Shown here piece after piece: positions 1 through 9,270 of a stretch of DNA of 64,000 nt. The position numbers and the translations under genes are program-made. The first letter of the stretch is position 1, and each line of letters starts with the position of its first letter. This DNA is from Myroides phaeus (GTDB taxonomy: Bacteria > Bacteroidota > Bacteroidia > Flavobacteriales > Flavobacteriaceae): positions 158,626 to 222,625 of the forward strand of contig NZ_FNDQ01000003.1 in NCBI RefSeq assembly GCF_900099675.1, in the 5' to 3' direction. Below the pieces are notes generated by a model. That model worked only from the letters and a program-made list of their open reading frames with translations. It was not told the origin of the DNA and ran no database searches.

Positions 1-584
1 TCTTCAAAATGTTGAAAATGGTTATTGTAATGCATATTTGCAACTACCTTAAATGATTCTCCGTGTAACAACATTCTGTTTGCTTGTACATAAAACAAAG
101 AAGCTAAACTTACCAATACATTATTTTTCTTCCATTTTGCACTTTTAACCTCAGCAACCATCTGCTTCATTAAATAAACAATAGAATCAATCTCCTTTTC
201 TTCTACAACAAAACCATTTGGATAAATTGCAGATTTGAAAACAGGATATTCGCGTACTGTCTCTCTTACAAAAAACAAGTCGAAAAACTCCTGTGTATGA
301 AAAAAGATATAACCATCTATATCAGCTGACAATTCCCAACTATGTGTTTGCCCTGGTGCAAGCATAAAAACAGCACCTCTTTTTACCTCAAAACTATTAA
401 AGTCTATCTCGTGTGTCCCTGATCCATTGGTAAATATCATACAGGTATAAAAATTATGTTTATGAGGTTTCTCAATATGTGTATGATTTGAGATTAGATG
501 CTTAGGAATTGTATTTGCATAAAAATCAGCACGAAGTACATTCTTCGTCAAATCACGCATTTGTAAGATAGTTATTTCATCCAT
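1..584 (-). CDS. AraC family regulator, N-terminal part (cut by left edge)
   Basis: The reading frame opens with ATG at 584 and stays open to base 1, giving about 194 residues. The N-terminus has the cupin-like AraC ligand-binding look: a His-rich strand (HTHIEKPHKHNFY), then GTHEIDF, and GAVFMLAPGQTHSWE, where 'PGQTH' is typical of this fold. The C-terminal AraC DNA-binding helix-turn-helix pair would lie beyond the left edge and cannot be seen. It is divergent from the lipoprotein gene at 768. Its ligand and target are unknown. The family call is firm; the function is inferred from fold-level motifs only. Confidence 0.8.
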   Translation of the reverse strand, partial: MDEITILQMRDLTKNVLRADFYANTIPKHLISNHTHIEKPHKHNFYTCMIFTNGSGTHEIDFNSFEVKRGAVFMLAPGQTHSWELSADIDGYIFFHTQEFFDLFFVRETVREYPVFKSAIYPNGFVVEEKEIDSIVYLMKQMVAEVKSAKWKKNNVLVSLASLFYVQANRMLLHGESFKVVANMHYNNHFQHFE

Positions 585-767
585 TCTCAAAAATTAAAGG
601 TCAAAAGTAACAAATAAAACAATAATCGCTTACTCACCCCTATTCTCCATACGTGAAATACATACAAAATATTCGCAATTACAAAATAAGTCAAAAAGGG
701 GCAGCTACTATTTTACCTCCTTTTCTTAGCAAACTTTATTATCTTTAAGCCTTTAATTGAATTTCTT

Positions 768-1055
768 ATGAAATATATATTACCTCTTTTATTCGTTTTT
801 ACATTAGTTTCTTGTTCTGAACAAAAACAAAACAACTTAGAACCTATTGACAAACAATCTGCCAGAGAAGTTACACTGAAAGCTGTGGTTGTTGGTGATA
901 GCATCTTGCATATTACAAGCCAAAAAATATGGGCTAACGGACAATTAGTTGCACAAAAAGTTGATACTGTAAAAACACCTAAAGAAATTACTGTGTGGGG
1001 AGAAAAAACACCTACTACATTAGTGAAAACACCTATTTATGTAACTGTTGAATAA
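768..1055 (+). CDS. small lipoprotein of unknown function, first gene of a YgiB/YgiC-like cluster
   Basis: This 95-residue protein has a lipoprotein signal: a short basic start, a hydrophobic core and a lipobox ending VSC (Cys16). The mature part is about 79 residues, hydrophilic and probably beta-rich, and I recognise no domain. Its stop codon lies 6 bases before the ATG of the YgiB-like gene, so the two are very probably cotranscribed, and the synthase-like gene follows. The context suggests a role in the envelope together with those partners. No function can be assigned from the sequence alone. Confidence 0.75.
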   Translation: MKYILPLLFVFTLVSCSEQKQNNLEPIDKQSAREVTLKAVVVGDSILHITSQKIWANGQLVAQKVDTVKTPKEITVWGEKTPTTLVKTPIYVTVE

Positions 1056-1061
1056 TTGAAT

Positions 1062-1439
1062 ATGAGAAGGAAAAGTAGTAAAGCAGTTTCTCTTGTACTG
1101 ATTACGGCGACTTTAGCCGCGTGTTCTAAGCCACAAGAAAACCAAGAACAAAAGCAACGTGTCTATATGCGTGCTGATAGTAGCGCTCCTTATACAGAGG
1201 TAACAGACCAATACCAACAACAAAGAAGTGGTGGTATGGGAATGGGTAGTGCTTTTTTATGGTATATGGCTTTCCGCCCTATGATGGGTGGTGGTATGGG
1301 CTATACAAGCCAAGGAATTGCTCCTCAATCAAATGTTGGTAATAATACGCACAAAGCAAATGCTTATGCCAAAACTCAATCTGCAAGAGGTGGTTTTGGA
1401 AAAACGGCGACTGCTAAAAATAGTAGTGCTTCTTCTTAA
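1062..1439 (+). CDS. YgiB-like (DUF1190) lipoprotein
   Basis: This 125-residue protein begins at ATG 1062; a TTG two codons upstream is in frame but less likely. The signal peptide ends in a lipobox, LAAC. The middle is Gly/Met-rich (GGMGMGSAFLWYMAFRPMMGGGMG) and the tail has ARGGFGKT. From memory, E. coli YgiB has the same plan: lipoprotein signal, Gly/Met-rich segment with MMGGG-like runs, and an RGGFG tail. The gene directly downstream encodes a YgiC-like protein, as in E. coli, which supports the match. The molecular function of YgiB is not established. Confidence 0.7.
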   Translation: MRRKSSKAVSLVLITATLAACSKPQENQEQKQRVYMRADSSAPYTEVTDQYQQQRSGGMGMGSAFLWYMAFRPMMGGGMGYTSQGIAPQSNVGNNTHKANAYAKTQSARGGFGKTATAKNSSASS

Positions 1440-1447
1440 CGATTGAA

Positions 1448-2590
1448 ATGAAAATAAAATATTTAACTGTTGATGTTAATTGGCAACATCGCTTAGAACA
1501 AAATGGTTTTGGTTATCATACGGATGATGAAAACACTCCGTATTGGGTAGAAAACTACTATTATAGTATTAACGAAGCTTTTGCTGATGAAGTGTATACT
1601 GCAACAGCGGATTTATGGACAATGTGCTTAGAAGCTGTTGACCACGTTATTTCAAACAAATTATACGATCAGTTTCAAATTCCTGTCTATATTCATCAAT
1701 ACATAGAAGATTCTTGGGAAAATGACGTGCCGAGTATCTATGGCCGCTTTGACTTTGTCTTTGATGAACAAAAAAAACAATTAAAGGTGTTAGAATTTAA
1801 TGCTGACACGCCTACTTCATTGTATGAAACTGGTGTTGTACAATGGCAGTGGATGCAAAACTACTTTAAAGATAGCGTTGACCAATTTAACTCTGTTCAC
1901 GATAGATTAATTGAGTCGTGGCAAGAAATTAAACCTTATTTAAAAGGAGATACCCTACATTTTAGCTGCGTTAGAGAGTCGCTTGAAGACTTAACTAACT
2001 TAGAGTACTTAAGAGACTGCGCTATGCAGGCAGGTATAAATACAAAGCTTATTTACATCGATGATATTGGTTGGAATGGTGATACATTCACTGATTTAGA
2101 GGAAGAAGTTATCACTGATATCTTTAAGCTTTATCCTTGGGAATGGTTAATCTACGAACCGTTTGCTCTGCATATTCCAAATGATACTGCAAAAGCAAAT
2201 TGGATTGAACCAGCTTGGAAGATGATTCTTTCTAATAAGGCGATTATGGCTGTGTTGTGGAAATTATATCCTAACCATCCTCTTTTATTGGAAACGTACT
2301 TTGACGAACCTAAGGGAATGTCTGATTACGTAAAGAAACCTTTACTTTCAAGAGAGGGTGCTAATGTTACAATGTATAAAAACAACCAAATTATCGAGGC
2401 TTCTGCTGGTGAATATGGTGAAGAAGGATACATCTGTCAAGAATTAGCGCATCTTCACAAAGAAGAAACCGGGTACTCTATTATTGGTAGCTGGGTAATT
2501 GGTCAAGAACCTTGTGGTATCACTTTTAGAGAAAGTGATAAGCTAATTACAACGGATAAAAGTAGATTTATACCTCATATTATTGAATAA
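1448..2590 (+). CDS. glutathionylspermidine synthase family protein (YgiC-like)
   Basis: This 380-residue protein fits the ATP-grasp family of the C-terminal half of E. coli glutathionylspermidine synthase, of which YgiC and YjfC are single-domain members. Visible family signatures are YGRFDF (98-103), EFNADTPTSL (116-125, nucleotide/metal-binding region) and KKPLLSREGANV (296-307). There is no N-terminal amidase domain. Family members are predicted to ligate an amine to a peptide carboxylate. The real substrate is unknown, and glutathione is not expected by default in this lineage. It is the last gene of the cluster, 8 bases after the YgiB-like gene. Confidence 0.85.
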   Translation: MKIKYLTVDVNWQHRLEQNGFGYHTDDENTPYWVENYYYSINEAFADEVYTATADLWTMCLEAVDHVISNKLYDQFQIPVYIHQYIEDSWENDVPSIYGRFDFVFDEQKKQLKVLEFNADTPTSLYETGVVQWQWMQNYFKDSVDQFNSVHDRLIESWQEIKPYLKGDTLHFSCVRESLEDLTNLEYLRDCAMQAGINTKLIYIDDIGWNGDTFTDLEEEVITDIFKLYPWEWLIYEPFALHIPNDTAKANWIEPAWKMILSNKAIMAVLWKLYPNHPLLLETYFDEPKGMSDYVKKPLLSREGANVTMYKNNQIIEASAGEYGEEGYICQELAHLHKEETGYSIIGSWVIGQEPCGITFRESDKLITTDKSRFIPHIIE

Positions 2591-2635
2591 GTCTTGGGTA
2601 TTATTTATAATTCTCAAACATAAAAACAAACTTAG

Positions 2636-3208
2636 ATGACCCCAGAATTTATATACGACAAGACATACGAAAACACTGTTTTCAACTTTAACGACATTTC
2701 TTTTAGAGAGTTTGAGAACTGTAAGTTTATCAACTGTGACTTGAGTGCTTGTTCTTTTTTAGCAACCTTGTTTATTGATTGCGACTTTACTGAATGTAAT
2801 TTTAAAGATGCTGAAGTGAACTATGTTGGTATTAGAAACTGTAATTTCAACAAGTGTAACTTTACAAGAGTAAACTTTGCAATGATAGATCAAACTATTT
2901 TTGAGTTTACTTTTACGGATTGTAATCTTGAATTTACACAGTTCTATGGATTAAAACTGAAACGTCAACTGTTTTCAAATTGTAGTTTAGTTAGTGCTGA
3001 CTTTATGGAGGCCGATTTGACAATGGCTATGTTTGACAATTGTAACTTATATCGCGCTGTATTTACTAAGGCTAACGCAGAAAAAGCAGACTTTTATACA
3101 AGTTATAATTACGAAATTGACCCACAATCTACTAAGCTTAAAAAGGCTATTTTCTCTGCTCAAGGATTAGCAGGATTACTAACGCAACATCAATTAGTTT
3201 TAAAATAA
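2636..3208 (+). CDS. pentapeptide repeat protein
   Basis: This 190-residue protein consists almost wholly of degenerate A(D/N)LXX/CxF pentapeptides such as FENCKFINCDLSAC, CDFTECNF, CNFNKCNFTRVNF and ADFMEADLTMAMF, which form a right-handed quadrilateral beta-helix. There is a likely capping segment near residues 85-105 and a non-repeat C-terminus. It has no signal peptide, so it is probably cytosolic. Qnr and McbG, which protect DNA gyrase, belong to the same superfamily, but this protein is shorter than typical Qnr (about 218 residues) and shows no feature that proves gyrase binding. The function is therefore open. Confidence 0.85.
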   Translation: MTPEFIYDKTYENTVFNFNDISFREFENCKFINCDLSACSFLATLFIDCDFTECNFKDAEVNYVGIRNCNFNKCNFTRVNFAMIDQTIFEFTFTDCNLEFTQFYGLKLKRQLFSNCSLVSADFMEADLTMAMFDNCNLYRAVFTKANAEKADFYTSYNYEIDPQSTKLKKAIFSAQGLAGLLTQHQLVLK

Positions 3209-3273
3209 TTTAAGTTTACTTCATTTTTTTGTAACAAAAACGTACCTTTATTACGTTTTAATATAGAAAATAT

Positions 3274-5553
3274 ATGAAATTAACTTTCGGTAAAAGAATA
3301 TTCCTTTACGGAGGAATATTCTTCTTAATTGTTTACTTCTTCGGGCAAACTTTCTTAAACAAATTTGTCAATACGAAATTACCCGAAATTATAGCAGACA
3401 AAAACGATACTCCTTATAACTTTTCCTACAAAGACGTAGATTATTCTTTGGCGCTACGCAAACTTACTGTGTCTGGAATTGAGTTAACCCCTAAAGAATC
3501 TCTGAAACAAGAAAACAAAACTTATATCTCTGGTACGGTTAAAAAAATCGTAGTTCAAGGTGTTGGTTTTAAAGAGTTGTTTAGAAACCATAACTTAATT
3601 GCTAATAAAATTAGATTAGTTGAACCTGACTTTACAGTGATGCAGAGCGATAGTGTTCCTCCTCCTGCCAAAAAGTTTGACCTTACTAATAGTATTGATA
3701 TCAGCAAAATATTTGTTGAGAATGCACACGTAAAAATCAAAGCAATTAAAGACAATCACCTCATCAATGAAGTGTTTAATTTTAATGCTGATATATTAGG
3801 GGTGCACTTTGGAATGGAAACTAAAAACAAGCCTATTCCTTTTACATACGAAAAATACACAATGTCTTGTGATTCTGTTTACAATAGGTTGAACGATTTG
3901 CACAGATTAAAAATTGGTAGCATTCAGATAGACCCTGATAAGTTTATCGCAAACAAAATTACTATTCGTCCTATTCGACAACAAATTGACTCGCTCGAAA
4001 AAGACAACTTATTATTGCTAAACATTCCTAAACTTGAATTATTAGGAACTGACTGGGGATATAGAGACAACCGTGATTTTTATGTTGAAATAAGTACGAT
4101 ACAAACAGACTCTACTTCGTTTAAAGTTTTACAGAAAAAACAAAAAACACAAAAAGAGCTAAAAAAAACAACTCAAAAAGTACTCCCTCCTCTTATTCCG
4201 TTTGACTTAAAGATTGGGGATATTAAAATTACTAATTTTCACTTCAACTCTCTTGATGTATGGAATACAAACAGAGCTAATCTGTGGATCCACAATATCA
4301 AAAACAGTGTATATGACACACTCCGCATTGATAAAATAAAGTTAGAGAATGCACTTGTTACACATACACCTAAAGAGAAGTTTAATGCGCCAAAAGCTAA
4401 ATTAAAACAAATTGACGACCGTATTTTTATCGACTCTCTTGTTCTTAAAAATGCTAATTACGTTTTAAAGGAAGAGAAATACGAGAAAAACACTTTAGAA
4501 CTTAACAATATTAATGCAACTATTCAAGACATTAATATCAATGAACAAACAACCTTAGAAAAGGTTCCGTTTACTTATAAGAACACTCTTCTACAGGTAG
4601 ATAAAATCTATTATAATACACAGAAGTTTTACGACATACACGCTGATAATCTAAATATTACTGACAACAAGTTGGTAATGAAGAACTTTGCAATGAAACC
4701 TAAATACTCTCGTAAAAAAACGGTGAGTATGTTTAGATATGCTGACGATATTTTTAATTTATCTGCCAATGAAATAGCCTTAACTGACTACAAATGGGGA
4801 TTTGATAAAAATGGCGTGTTCGATTTTTACACTAAAAACATCCACATCGAAAATATTGATGCTAACATTTTTAGAGATAAAGCGCCTGAATTTAATATGA
4901 GTATTAAACCGATGTTTAGTAAAAAACTAAGGGACTTAAAATTCGGAATGCAAGTAGATCAAGTTACCATTCGCCGTTCTAAATTAGTATATGAGGAAAC
5001 AGATGAAAAAGCCATAGCCCCTGGTAAGATCTTATTTACCAATTTTAGTGCTACAATCAACAATGTTTACAGTGGCTTCAATAGAACGAAAGTTCCACGT
5101 ACTACAATTGCCGTAGATGCGCGATTTATGAATGCAGCACCAATTCGCGTTGATTGGTCTTTCAATATATTAAACAGACGTGATCAGTTTAATATTCAAG
5201 GAGTAATTACTAACTTTCCGGCAACGGCAATGCACCAGTTTTTACAACCTTACGTCAAAGCTTCAACAGAAGGTACATTAGATATTGTCAAATTCAATTT
5301 CAACGGAAACAATACCTCTGCGACAGGAACTTTTGGAATGGAATACAAAGATTTAAAAGTTACCCTTTATCGCAAAGATGGTAAAGCGAAGAGACGTGTT
5401 CTTTCAGCTTTGGGTAATCTTTTTATTCGCAAAAACACAAAAGGAGATGTGAAAACAGTAGACATTAAAAAGGTAGATCGTATTCAAGAGAAATCTTTTT
5501 TCAACTACTTATGGCTTTGTGTAATGCAAGGATTAAAACAAACAATATTATAA
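3274..5553 (+). CDS. AsmA-like / DUF748-type large envelope protein
   Basis: This 759-residue protein has one N-terminal membrane segment (about residues 8-30). The rest is hydrophilic and beta-rich, with repeated 'IxIxxxxI.. NaxI' strands typical of AsmA-like repeat proteins, for example SIDISKIFVENAHVKIK, FDLKIGDIKITNFHF and VDQVTIRRSKLVYEE. It ends in a short hydrophobic segment near residues 740-755. Family knowledge: AsmA-like proteins bridge the inner and outer membranes and are linked to lipid transport or envelope stability. The exact subfamily is uncertain. An SDR gene follows after 24 bases. Confidence 0.7.
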   Translation: MKLTFGKRIFLYGGIFFLIVYFFGQTFLNKFVNTKLPEIIADKNDTPYNFSYKDVDYSLALRKLTVSGIELTPKESLKQENKTYISGTVKKIVVQGVGFKELFRNHNLIANKIRLVEPDFTVMQSDSVPPPAKKFDLTNSIDISKIFVENAHVKIKAIKDNHLINEVFNFNADILGVHFGMETKNKPIPFTYEKYTMSCDSVYNRLNDLHRLKIGSIQIDPDKFIANKITIRPIRQQIDSLEKDNLLLLNIPKLELLGTDWGYRDNRDFYVEISTIQTDSTSFKVLQKKQKTQKELKKTTQKVLPPLIPFDLKIGDIKITNFHFNSLDVWNTNRANLWIHNIKNSVYDTLRIDKIKLENALVTHTPKEKFNAPKAKLKQIDDRIFIDSLVLKNANYVLKEEKYEKNTLELNNINATIQDININEQTTLEKVPFTYKNTLLQVDKIYYNTQKFYDIHADNLNITDNKLVMKNFAMKPKYSRKKTVSMFRYADDIFNLSANEIALTDYKWGFDKNGVFDFYTKNIHIENIDANIFRDKAPEFNMSIKPMFSKKLRDLKFGMQVDQVTIRRSKLVYEETDEKAIAPGKILFTNFSATINNVYSGFNRTKVPRTTIAVDARFMNAAPIRVDWSFNILNRRDQFNIQGVITNFPATAMHQFLQPYVKASTEGTLDIVKFNFNGNNTSATGTFGMEYKDLKVTLYRKDGKAKRRVLSALGNLFIRKNTKGDVKTVDIKKVDRIQEKSFFNYLWLCVMQGLKQTIL

Positions 5554-5577
5554 ATCAACAAAACACGATATAAACAA

Positions 5578-6327
5578 ATGAAAACAGCCTTAATAACAGG
5601 AGCTACATCCGGAATTGGAAAAGCAACTGCTGAAACGTTAGCTCCTAATCACCGCTTAATTTTATGTGGTCGTAGAGCAGAGAAACTAAATGAAATTGCC
5701 CAAGAACTTTCTAAAGTAACTGAAGTAACCACACTAACTTTTGATGTTAGTCACAAAGAAGAAACGTTTGCAGCAATTAACTCACTACCGCAACAATGGC
5801 AACACGTTGATGTTTTAGTAAACAATGCTGGAAACGCACACGGTTTAGCAAGCTTTCAAGAGGCAGATATTAACGATTTAGAAGCGATGATAGATATCAA
5901 TGTTAAAGGAGTTATCTATGTTACAAAAGCAGTCTTACCATTGATGATGCCAAATCAATCTGGGCATATTGTAAACCTATCTTCTATTGCAGGAAAAGAA
6001 ACGTACCAAAACGGAACTGTTTACTGTGCTTCAAAAGCGGCAGTCGAAGCTTTATCTAAGGGAATGCGCTTAGATTTATTAACAAGTGGTATCAAAGTAA
6101 CCAATATTGCACCAGGAGCAGTTGAAACAGAATTCTCTGTTGTTCGCTTTAAAGGAGACAAAGAAAAAGCTGATCAGGTTTACAAAGGATACACACCACT
6201 TGCAGCACAAGATATCGCTAATGCAATTGCTTATGCTGTAAACCAACCTGAGCACGTACAAATAGCTGATATGACGGTATTTCCAAAGGCGCAAGCAGGA
6301 CCTTCTGCCTTCAATAAAAAAGTATAA
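5578..6327 (+). CDS. SDR family NADP-dependent oxidoreductase (YdfG-like)
   Basis: This 249-residue classical short-chain dehydrogenase has the cofactor loop TGATSGIG (7-14), the NNAG motif (82-85), catalytic Ser136, Tyr149 and Lys153 (YCASK), and the PG motif after strand 6 (IAPGAVETEF). The basic GRR after strand 2 (31-33) favours NADP(H). The overall sequence resembles the YdfG group, which oxidises L-allo-threonine, L-serine and 3-hydroxy acids. That substrate is inferred from similarity only. It lies 24 bases after the AsmA-like gene and may share its transcript. Confidence 0.88.
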   Translation: MKTALITGATSGIGKATAETLAPNHRLILCGRRAEKLNEIAQELSKVTEVTTLTFDVSHKEETFAAINSLPQQWQHVDVLVNNAGNAHGLASFQEADINDLEAMIDINVKGVIYVTKAVLPLMMPNQSGHIVNLSSIAGKETYQNGTVYCASKAAVEALSKGMRLDLLTSGIKVTNIAPGAVETEFSVVRFKGDKEKADQVYKGYTPLAAQDIANAIAYAVNQPEHVQIADMTVFPKAQAGPSAFNKKV

Positions 6328-6357
6328 TTTTTTTCTTTTTAGTCTCACTTTAAAGAA

Positions 6358-6365
6358 TACATTTG
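6358..6365 (+). promoter_or_regulatory. -7 promoter box (TACATTTG)
   Basis: This exact match to the Bacteroidetes TAnnTTTG -7 box ends 25 bases before the ATG of the WG-repeat protein gene. A clear -33 TTG is not visible. Confidence 0.55.
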
Positions 6366-6390
6366 TGGCACTATTAGCGCACTTTGTCCT

Positions 6391-7041
6391 ATGAAAAAAA
6401 CAATAGCAATTAGCCTATTTTTGGCATTATATTGCACCAATAGTTGGGCTGTTAAAAAGTCTTCTATTAACTATGAATATCTTGTTGAAAGTACTTTCAA
6501 AACAGATACTATCTTTATTGACTTAAAGAATGATCCAGACTTTAAGTTTAAAAAAGGATTGCGTTGGTATCAGGATCCTGAATTGGAATTATTCGGTATC
6601 AAAAACGCGCAAGATGAAATCTATATTGAACCGTTGTTTTATCAAATCGAATCTTTTATAGATGGCGTTTCTATTGTTACCACAGACGACTTTCAAGGAG
6701 CTATAAACGACAAAGGAGAGGTTATCATTCCTTTTTCTTATGAAGAACTACAAACAAGTAGTGAATTTAAAATAGCCTATGTAGATGCTGATAAATGGGG
6801 GTTCTTTAATACGAAAGGAGAAAAAGTGATTGATGCAGAATATGACTTTGTAGGAAGTTTCTCAGACGGATTAGCGCTTGCTTCAAAAAACAACTTATTT
6901 GGGTATATCAATCACCAAGGAAAGACAGTAATCCCTTTTCAATACGATTATGCAAGTAACTTTGAAGATGGTGAAGCACGTGTTGAAATAAAGTTCCGCT
7001 CTTTTGTTATCAATAAAAAAGGAATAAAAATAGCAGACTAA
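6391..7041 (+). CDS. secreted WG-repeat protein
   Basis: This 216-residue protein has a signal peptide (cleavage after the Ala of NSWA, about residue 20). The mature part carries at least three WG-type beta repeats of the form 'aing.(G)k.vIPf.Y': INDKGEVIIPFSYEE, FNTKGEKVIDAEYDF and INHQGKTVIPFQYDY. Family knowledge: WG repeats form beta-rich, probably binding surfaces in exported proteins, and no catalytic role is known. It has its own -7 box upstream and a strong terminator downstream, so it is probably monocistronic. Confidence 0.8.
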   Translation: MKKTIAISLFLALYCTNSWAVKKSSINYEYLVESTFKTDTIFIDLKNDPDFKFKKGLRWYQDPELELFGIKNAQDEIYIEPLFYQIESFIDGVSIVTTDDFQGAINDKGEVIIPFSYEELQTSSEFKIAYVDADKWGFFNTKGEKVIDAEYDFVGSFSDGLALASKNNLFGYINHQGKTVIPFQYDYASNFEDGEARVEIKFRSFVINKKGIKIAD

Positions 7042-7088
7042 AAATAAATATTGCGTGTCAATACTATTTGCTACTGCAACAAAAAAAA

Positions 7089-7127
7089 GAAAGGTCATAA
7101 AAGCTAAAAACTTTTATGACCTTTTTT
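7089..7127 (+). terminator. intrinsic terminator after the WG-repeat gene
   Basis: A 13-bp perfect stem (7091-7103 with 7111-7123) has a 7-base loop, is preceded by an A tract and is followed by a T run on the plus strand. It may act in both directions. Confidence 0.85.
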
Positions 7128-7174
7128 ATTGACTTCTAAAGCAAACCTCATCTTCCTTCTAAATAGTGTATAAC

Positions 7175-7208
7175 AAAAAAGCAACCTTACACTCTGTAAG
7201 ATTGCTTT
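7175..7208 (-). terminator. intrinsic terminator of the TonB receptor gene
   Basis: The stem GCAA/TTGC plus CTTAC/GTAAG has one mismatch and a 5-base loop (7191-7195). On the minus strand it is followed by a T run (plus-strand A run 7175-7180). It lies 34 bases past the receptor stop. Confidence 0.75.
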
Positions 7209-7241
7209 TCATAGCTAACTATAATCAATAATTCCGAAGAA

Positions 7242-9122
7242 CTATAATCCATTAAATTTAACACCTAATGTAAACCATCTGCCAGGCATTGGTACTACCC
7301 CAGCCTCGTTGTATGTTGTATTGAAGATATTTTGAGCATCTACATAGAAATTAAACTTTTCTAAAGTATAACTCACTCTAATATCATTCACCCAATAACT
7401 CTTATAGCTTAATCGGTCGTTAAAACGATTGACAAACGCTGTACTAAAGTTTTTATACTTATAATTAATTGTACCAACTACTTGATGTTTTAAAGCCTCT
7501 GAAGAATATTTAGAAATTTTATTCTCTGCTCTATTCTCAAGTTTTGGTGATAAATAAGTATAAGCTAAACCAAGATTCCATTGAGATACATCATTTCCGA
7601 ACGCATATTTGAATGTTGTATTAACTCCTGTTGTTTTATTCTTAGCAGCATTTACAGGCTCAAAAGGTTGAGACACATCTGAGCGTACCCAGTGAATAAA
7701 CTCATCTATATCGCGGTAAAACACAAATGCTTCAGCAGAGAATCCGTCTTTAATATATTTTGCTCCCCCTTCTACTTGGTAAGCTTTTTCTGGATCTAAA
7801 TCAGGATTACCAACATTCCCAGGTCTTTGATTTAAATATAAATCAGTAAACGATGGTAAACGCTGACTTGTTCCTGCACTAAATACAGCCTTCCAATTAG
7901 AATTGAATGCATAACTCATATCAATCCCTGGAAACACTTGCCAACCATATTGTGTATTATAATTCACATAAGCTCCAAGATTAATATCTAAGCTATTGAA
8001 AAACTCACGTTGAAACTCTGCAAAGAATCCATAATTACTCTTGCTGTGATCTCCAATATTAGTAGAATTAATCTCCTCATATCTCATTTCAGCACCTACG
8101 TTAAACTTTCCAAAGTCAACTTCATACTGTCCTTTTACATCTGCTGTAATAGCGTGTGTATAGTGTCTACTACGTGCAACATCAAGTTTATGTCTAAAAT
8201 ATTGATAATCGTCAAAGTTGTAGCGGTAAGCTACACTTGGCGATAATAAAAACTTATCACTTAAGCGATGTTTAGAACTAAAGTTAGCAAATGTAGTACT
8301 AACAATTTCTTTTGAGTTTTTATCCCCTGGAGCAGCATAGAAACCATTTGCACCAAATGAACTTCTTGCATATCCCCCTAACACCATAATAGAGTTGTTT
8401 TCATTTGGAACAATATTCCCTTGATAGAAAACCTTGTTATTATGAAATGCCGTATTATATCTATAACCATTACCCGAATCGTGTGTTCCAAAAAGCATGT
8501 GGTTATGCTTTTTCTTAAGCACAGTTCCACCTACTTGTACTCCACGTCCGTTAAACATATCTCCGTGGTCATCTTCTTTATCCTTCTTAAAACTTGTCCC
8601 TCCATAAACGTGTGCAAACACACCATCTTTAGAAGGGTTTTTAGTAACGATATTAACTACACCAGTCAAACTATTCACTCCATATAAACGGGCAGATGGT
8701 CCGCGTAGAATCTCTACTCTTTCAATTGCCTCTAAAGGAACTGGAATATTTAACGCATTGTGGCCTGTTTGTGGGTCTGTTAACTTTTGTCCATTTAACA
8801 ACAATAAGTTTTGTTCAAAACTACCTCCATCAATACTCAAATCTGCTTGTGTTCCAAAAGGACCACGTTGGCGTAAATCCACACCAGCTGCATAACTAAG
8901 CAATTCATTCACAGAAGAAACAGGTAATTGCTTTATCTGTTCTTTGCTTAGAATAGTGATGTTTCTATTTTTCAACGAACTTGCAAGTTGTAAACGTTGA
9001 TTATAGATAACAATCTCTTCAATATTATTAGTAATTTCTTGTTCACTTGTTGTTTTCTCTTGTGCATAAACACCAGAAATAGCAGAAAGCATCAGTGATA
9101 AAATAACACTTCTCTTAACCAT
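7242..9122 (-). CDS. TonB-dependent outer membrane receptor
   Basis: This 626-residue protein has a signal peptide (cleaved after VYAQ, about residue 21). A TonB-box-like stretch IEEIVIYNQR is followed by a plug domain with SVNELLSYAAGVDLRQRGPFGTQADLSIDGG, the LLLLNGQKLTDPQTGH loop and the RVEILRGPSARLYG...GVVNIVTK signature. The remainder is a 22-strand-type barrel ending in an aromatic-containing strand (WFTLGVKFNGL). It has no CarboxypepD_reg N-terminal extension and no SusD neighbour, so it is not SusC-like. The plug resembles BtuB and small siderophore receptors, but the ligand cannot be told. No cobalamin riboswitch precedes it. Confidence 0.88.
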   Translation of the reverse strand: MVKRSVILSLMLSAISGVYAQEKTTSEQEITNNIEEIVIYNQRLQLASSLKNRNITILSKEQIKQLPVSSVNELLSYAAGVDLRQRGPFGTQADLSIDGGSFEQNLLLLNGQKLTDPQTGHNALNIPVPLEAIERVEILRGPSARLYGVNSLTGVVNIVTKNPSKDGVFAHVYGGTSFKKDKEDDHGDMFNGRGVQVGGTVLKKKHNHMLFGTHDSGNGYRYNTAFHNNKVFYQGNIVPNENNSIMVLGGYARSSFGANGFYAAPGDKNSKEIVSTTFANFSSKHRLSDKFLLSPSVAYRYNFDDYQYFRHKLDVARSRHYTHAITADVKGQYEVDFGKFNVGAEMRYEEINSTNIGDHSKSNYGFFAEFQREFFNSLDINLGAYVNYNTQYGWQVFPGIDMSYAFNSNWKAVFSAGTSQRLPSFTDLYLNQRPGNVGNPDLDPEKAYQVEGGAKYIKDGFSAEAFVFYRDIDEFIHWVRSDVSQPFEPVNAAKNKTTGVNTTFKYAFGNDVSQWNLGLAYTYLSPKLENRAENKISKYSSEALKHQVVGTINYKYKNFSTAFVNRFNDRLSYKSYWVNDIRVSYTLEKFNFYVDAQNIFNTTYNEAGVVPMPGRWFTLGVKFNGL

Positions 9123-9139
9123 TTTAATATAATTTTCAG

Positions 9140-9167
9140 CAAAATTATCCTTATATCACACGACAAA
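9140..9167 (-). promoter_or_regulatory. promoter of the TonB receptor gene
   Basis: On the minus strand a TTTG (9164-9167) lies 16 bases from the -7 box TAATTTTG (9140-9147), which is 17 bases from the ATG. A second TAnnTTTG match, TACCTTTG (9164-9171), overlaps the -33 position and could be an alternative start. Confidence 0.55.
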
Positions 9168-9169
9168 GG

Positions 9170-9200
9170 TAGTCCGGTTTTAAAATAGAAAGTAGTCCGG
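9170..9200. repeat. two direct TAGTCCGG octamers, 23 bp apart
   Basis: TAGTCCGG occurs at 9170-9177 and 9193-9200 in the short region between the divergent TonB receptor and L,D-transpeptidase genes. The spacing is close to two helical turns, which would suit a regulator bound on one face. That role is inference. Confidence 0.4.
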
Positions 9201-9270
9201 AAATAACAATCACAAATTGGCTCTTTTTAGCAAAAAAAAATCAAATTATAGCACATCACTGAAAAAACAA

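Noticed and set aside
2636..3208. Quinolone resistance (Qnr) gene
   Set aside because: It is shorter than Qnr and only shares the pentapeptide fold; nothing seen proves gyrase protection.
8010..8899. Three open frames (62-88 residues) opposite the TonB receptor gene
   Set aside because: They are Cys/Ile/Val-rich shadow translations without start signals.
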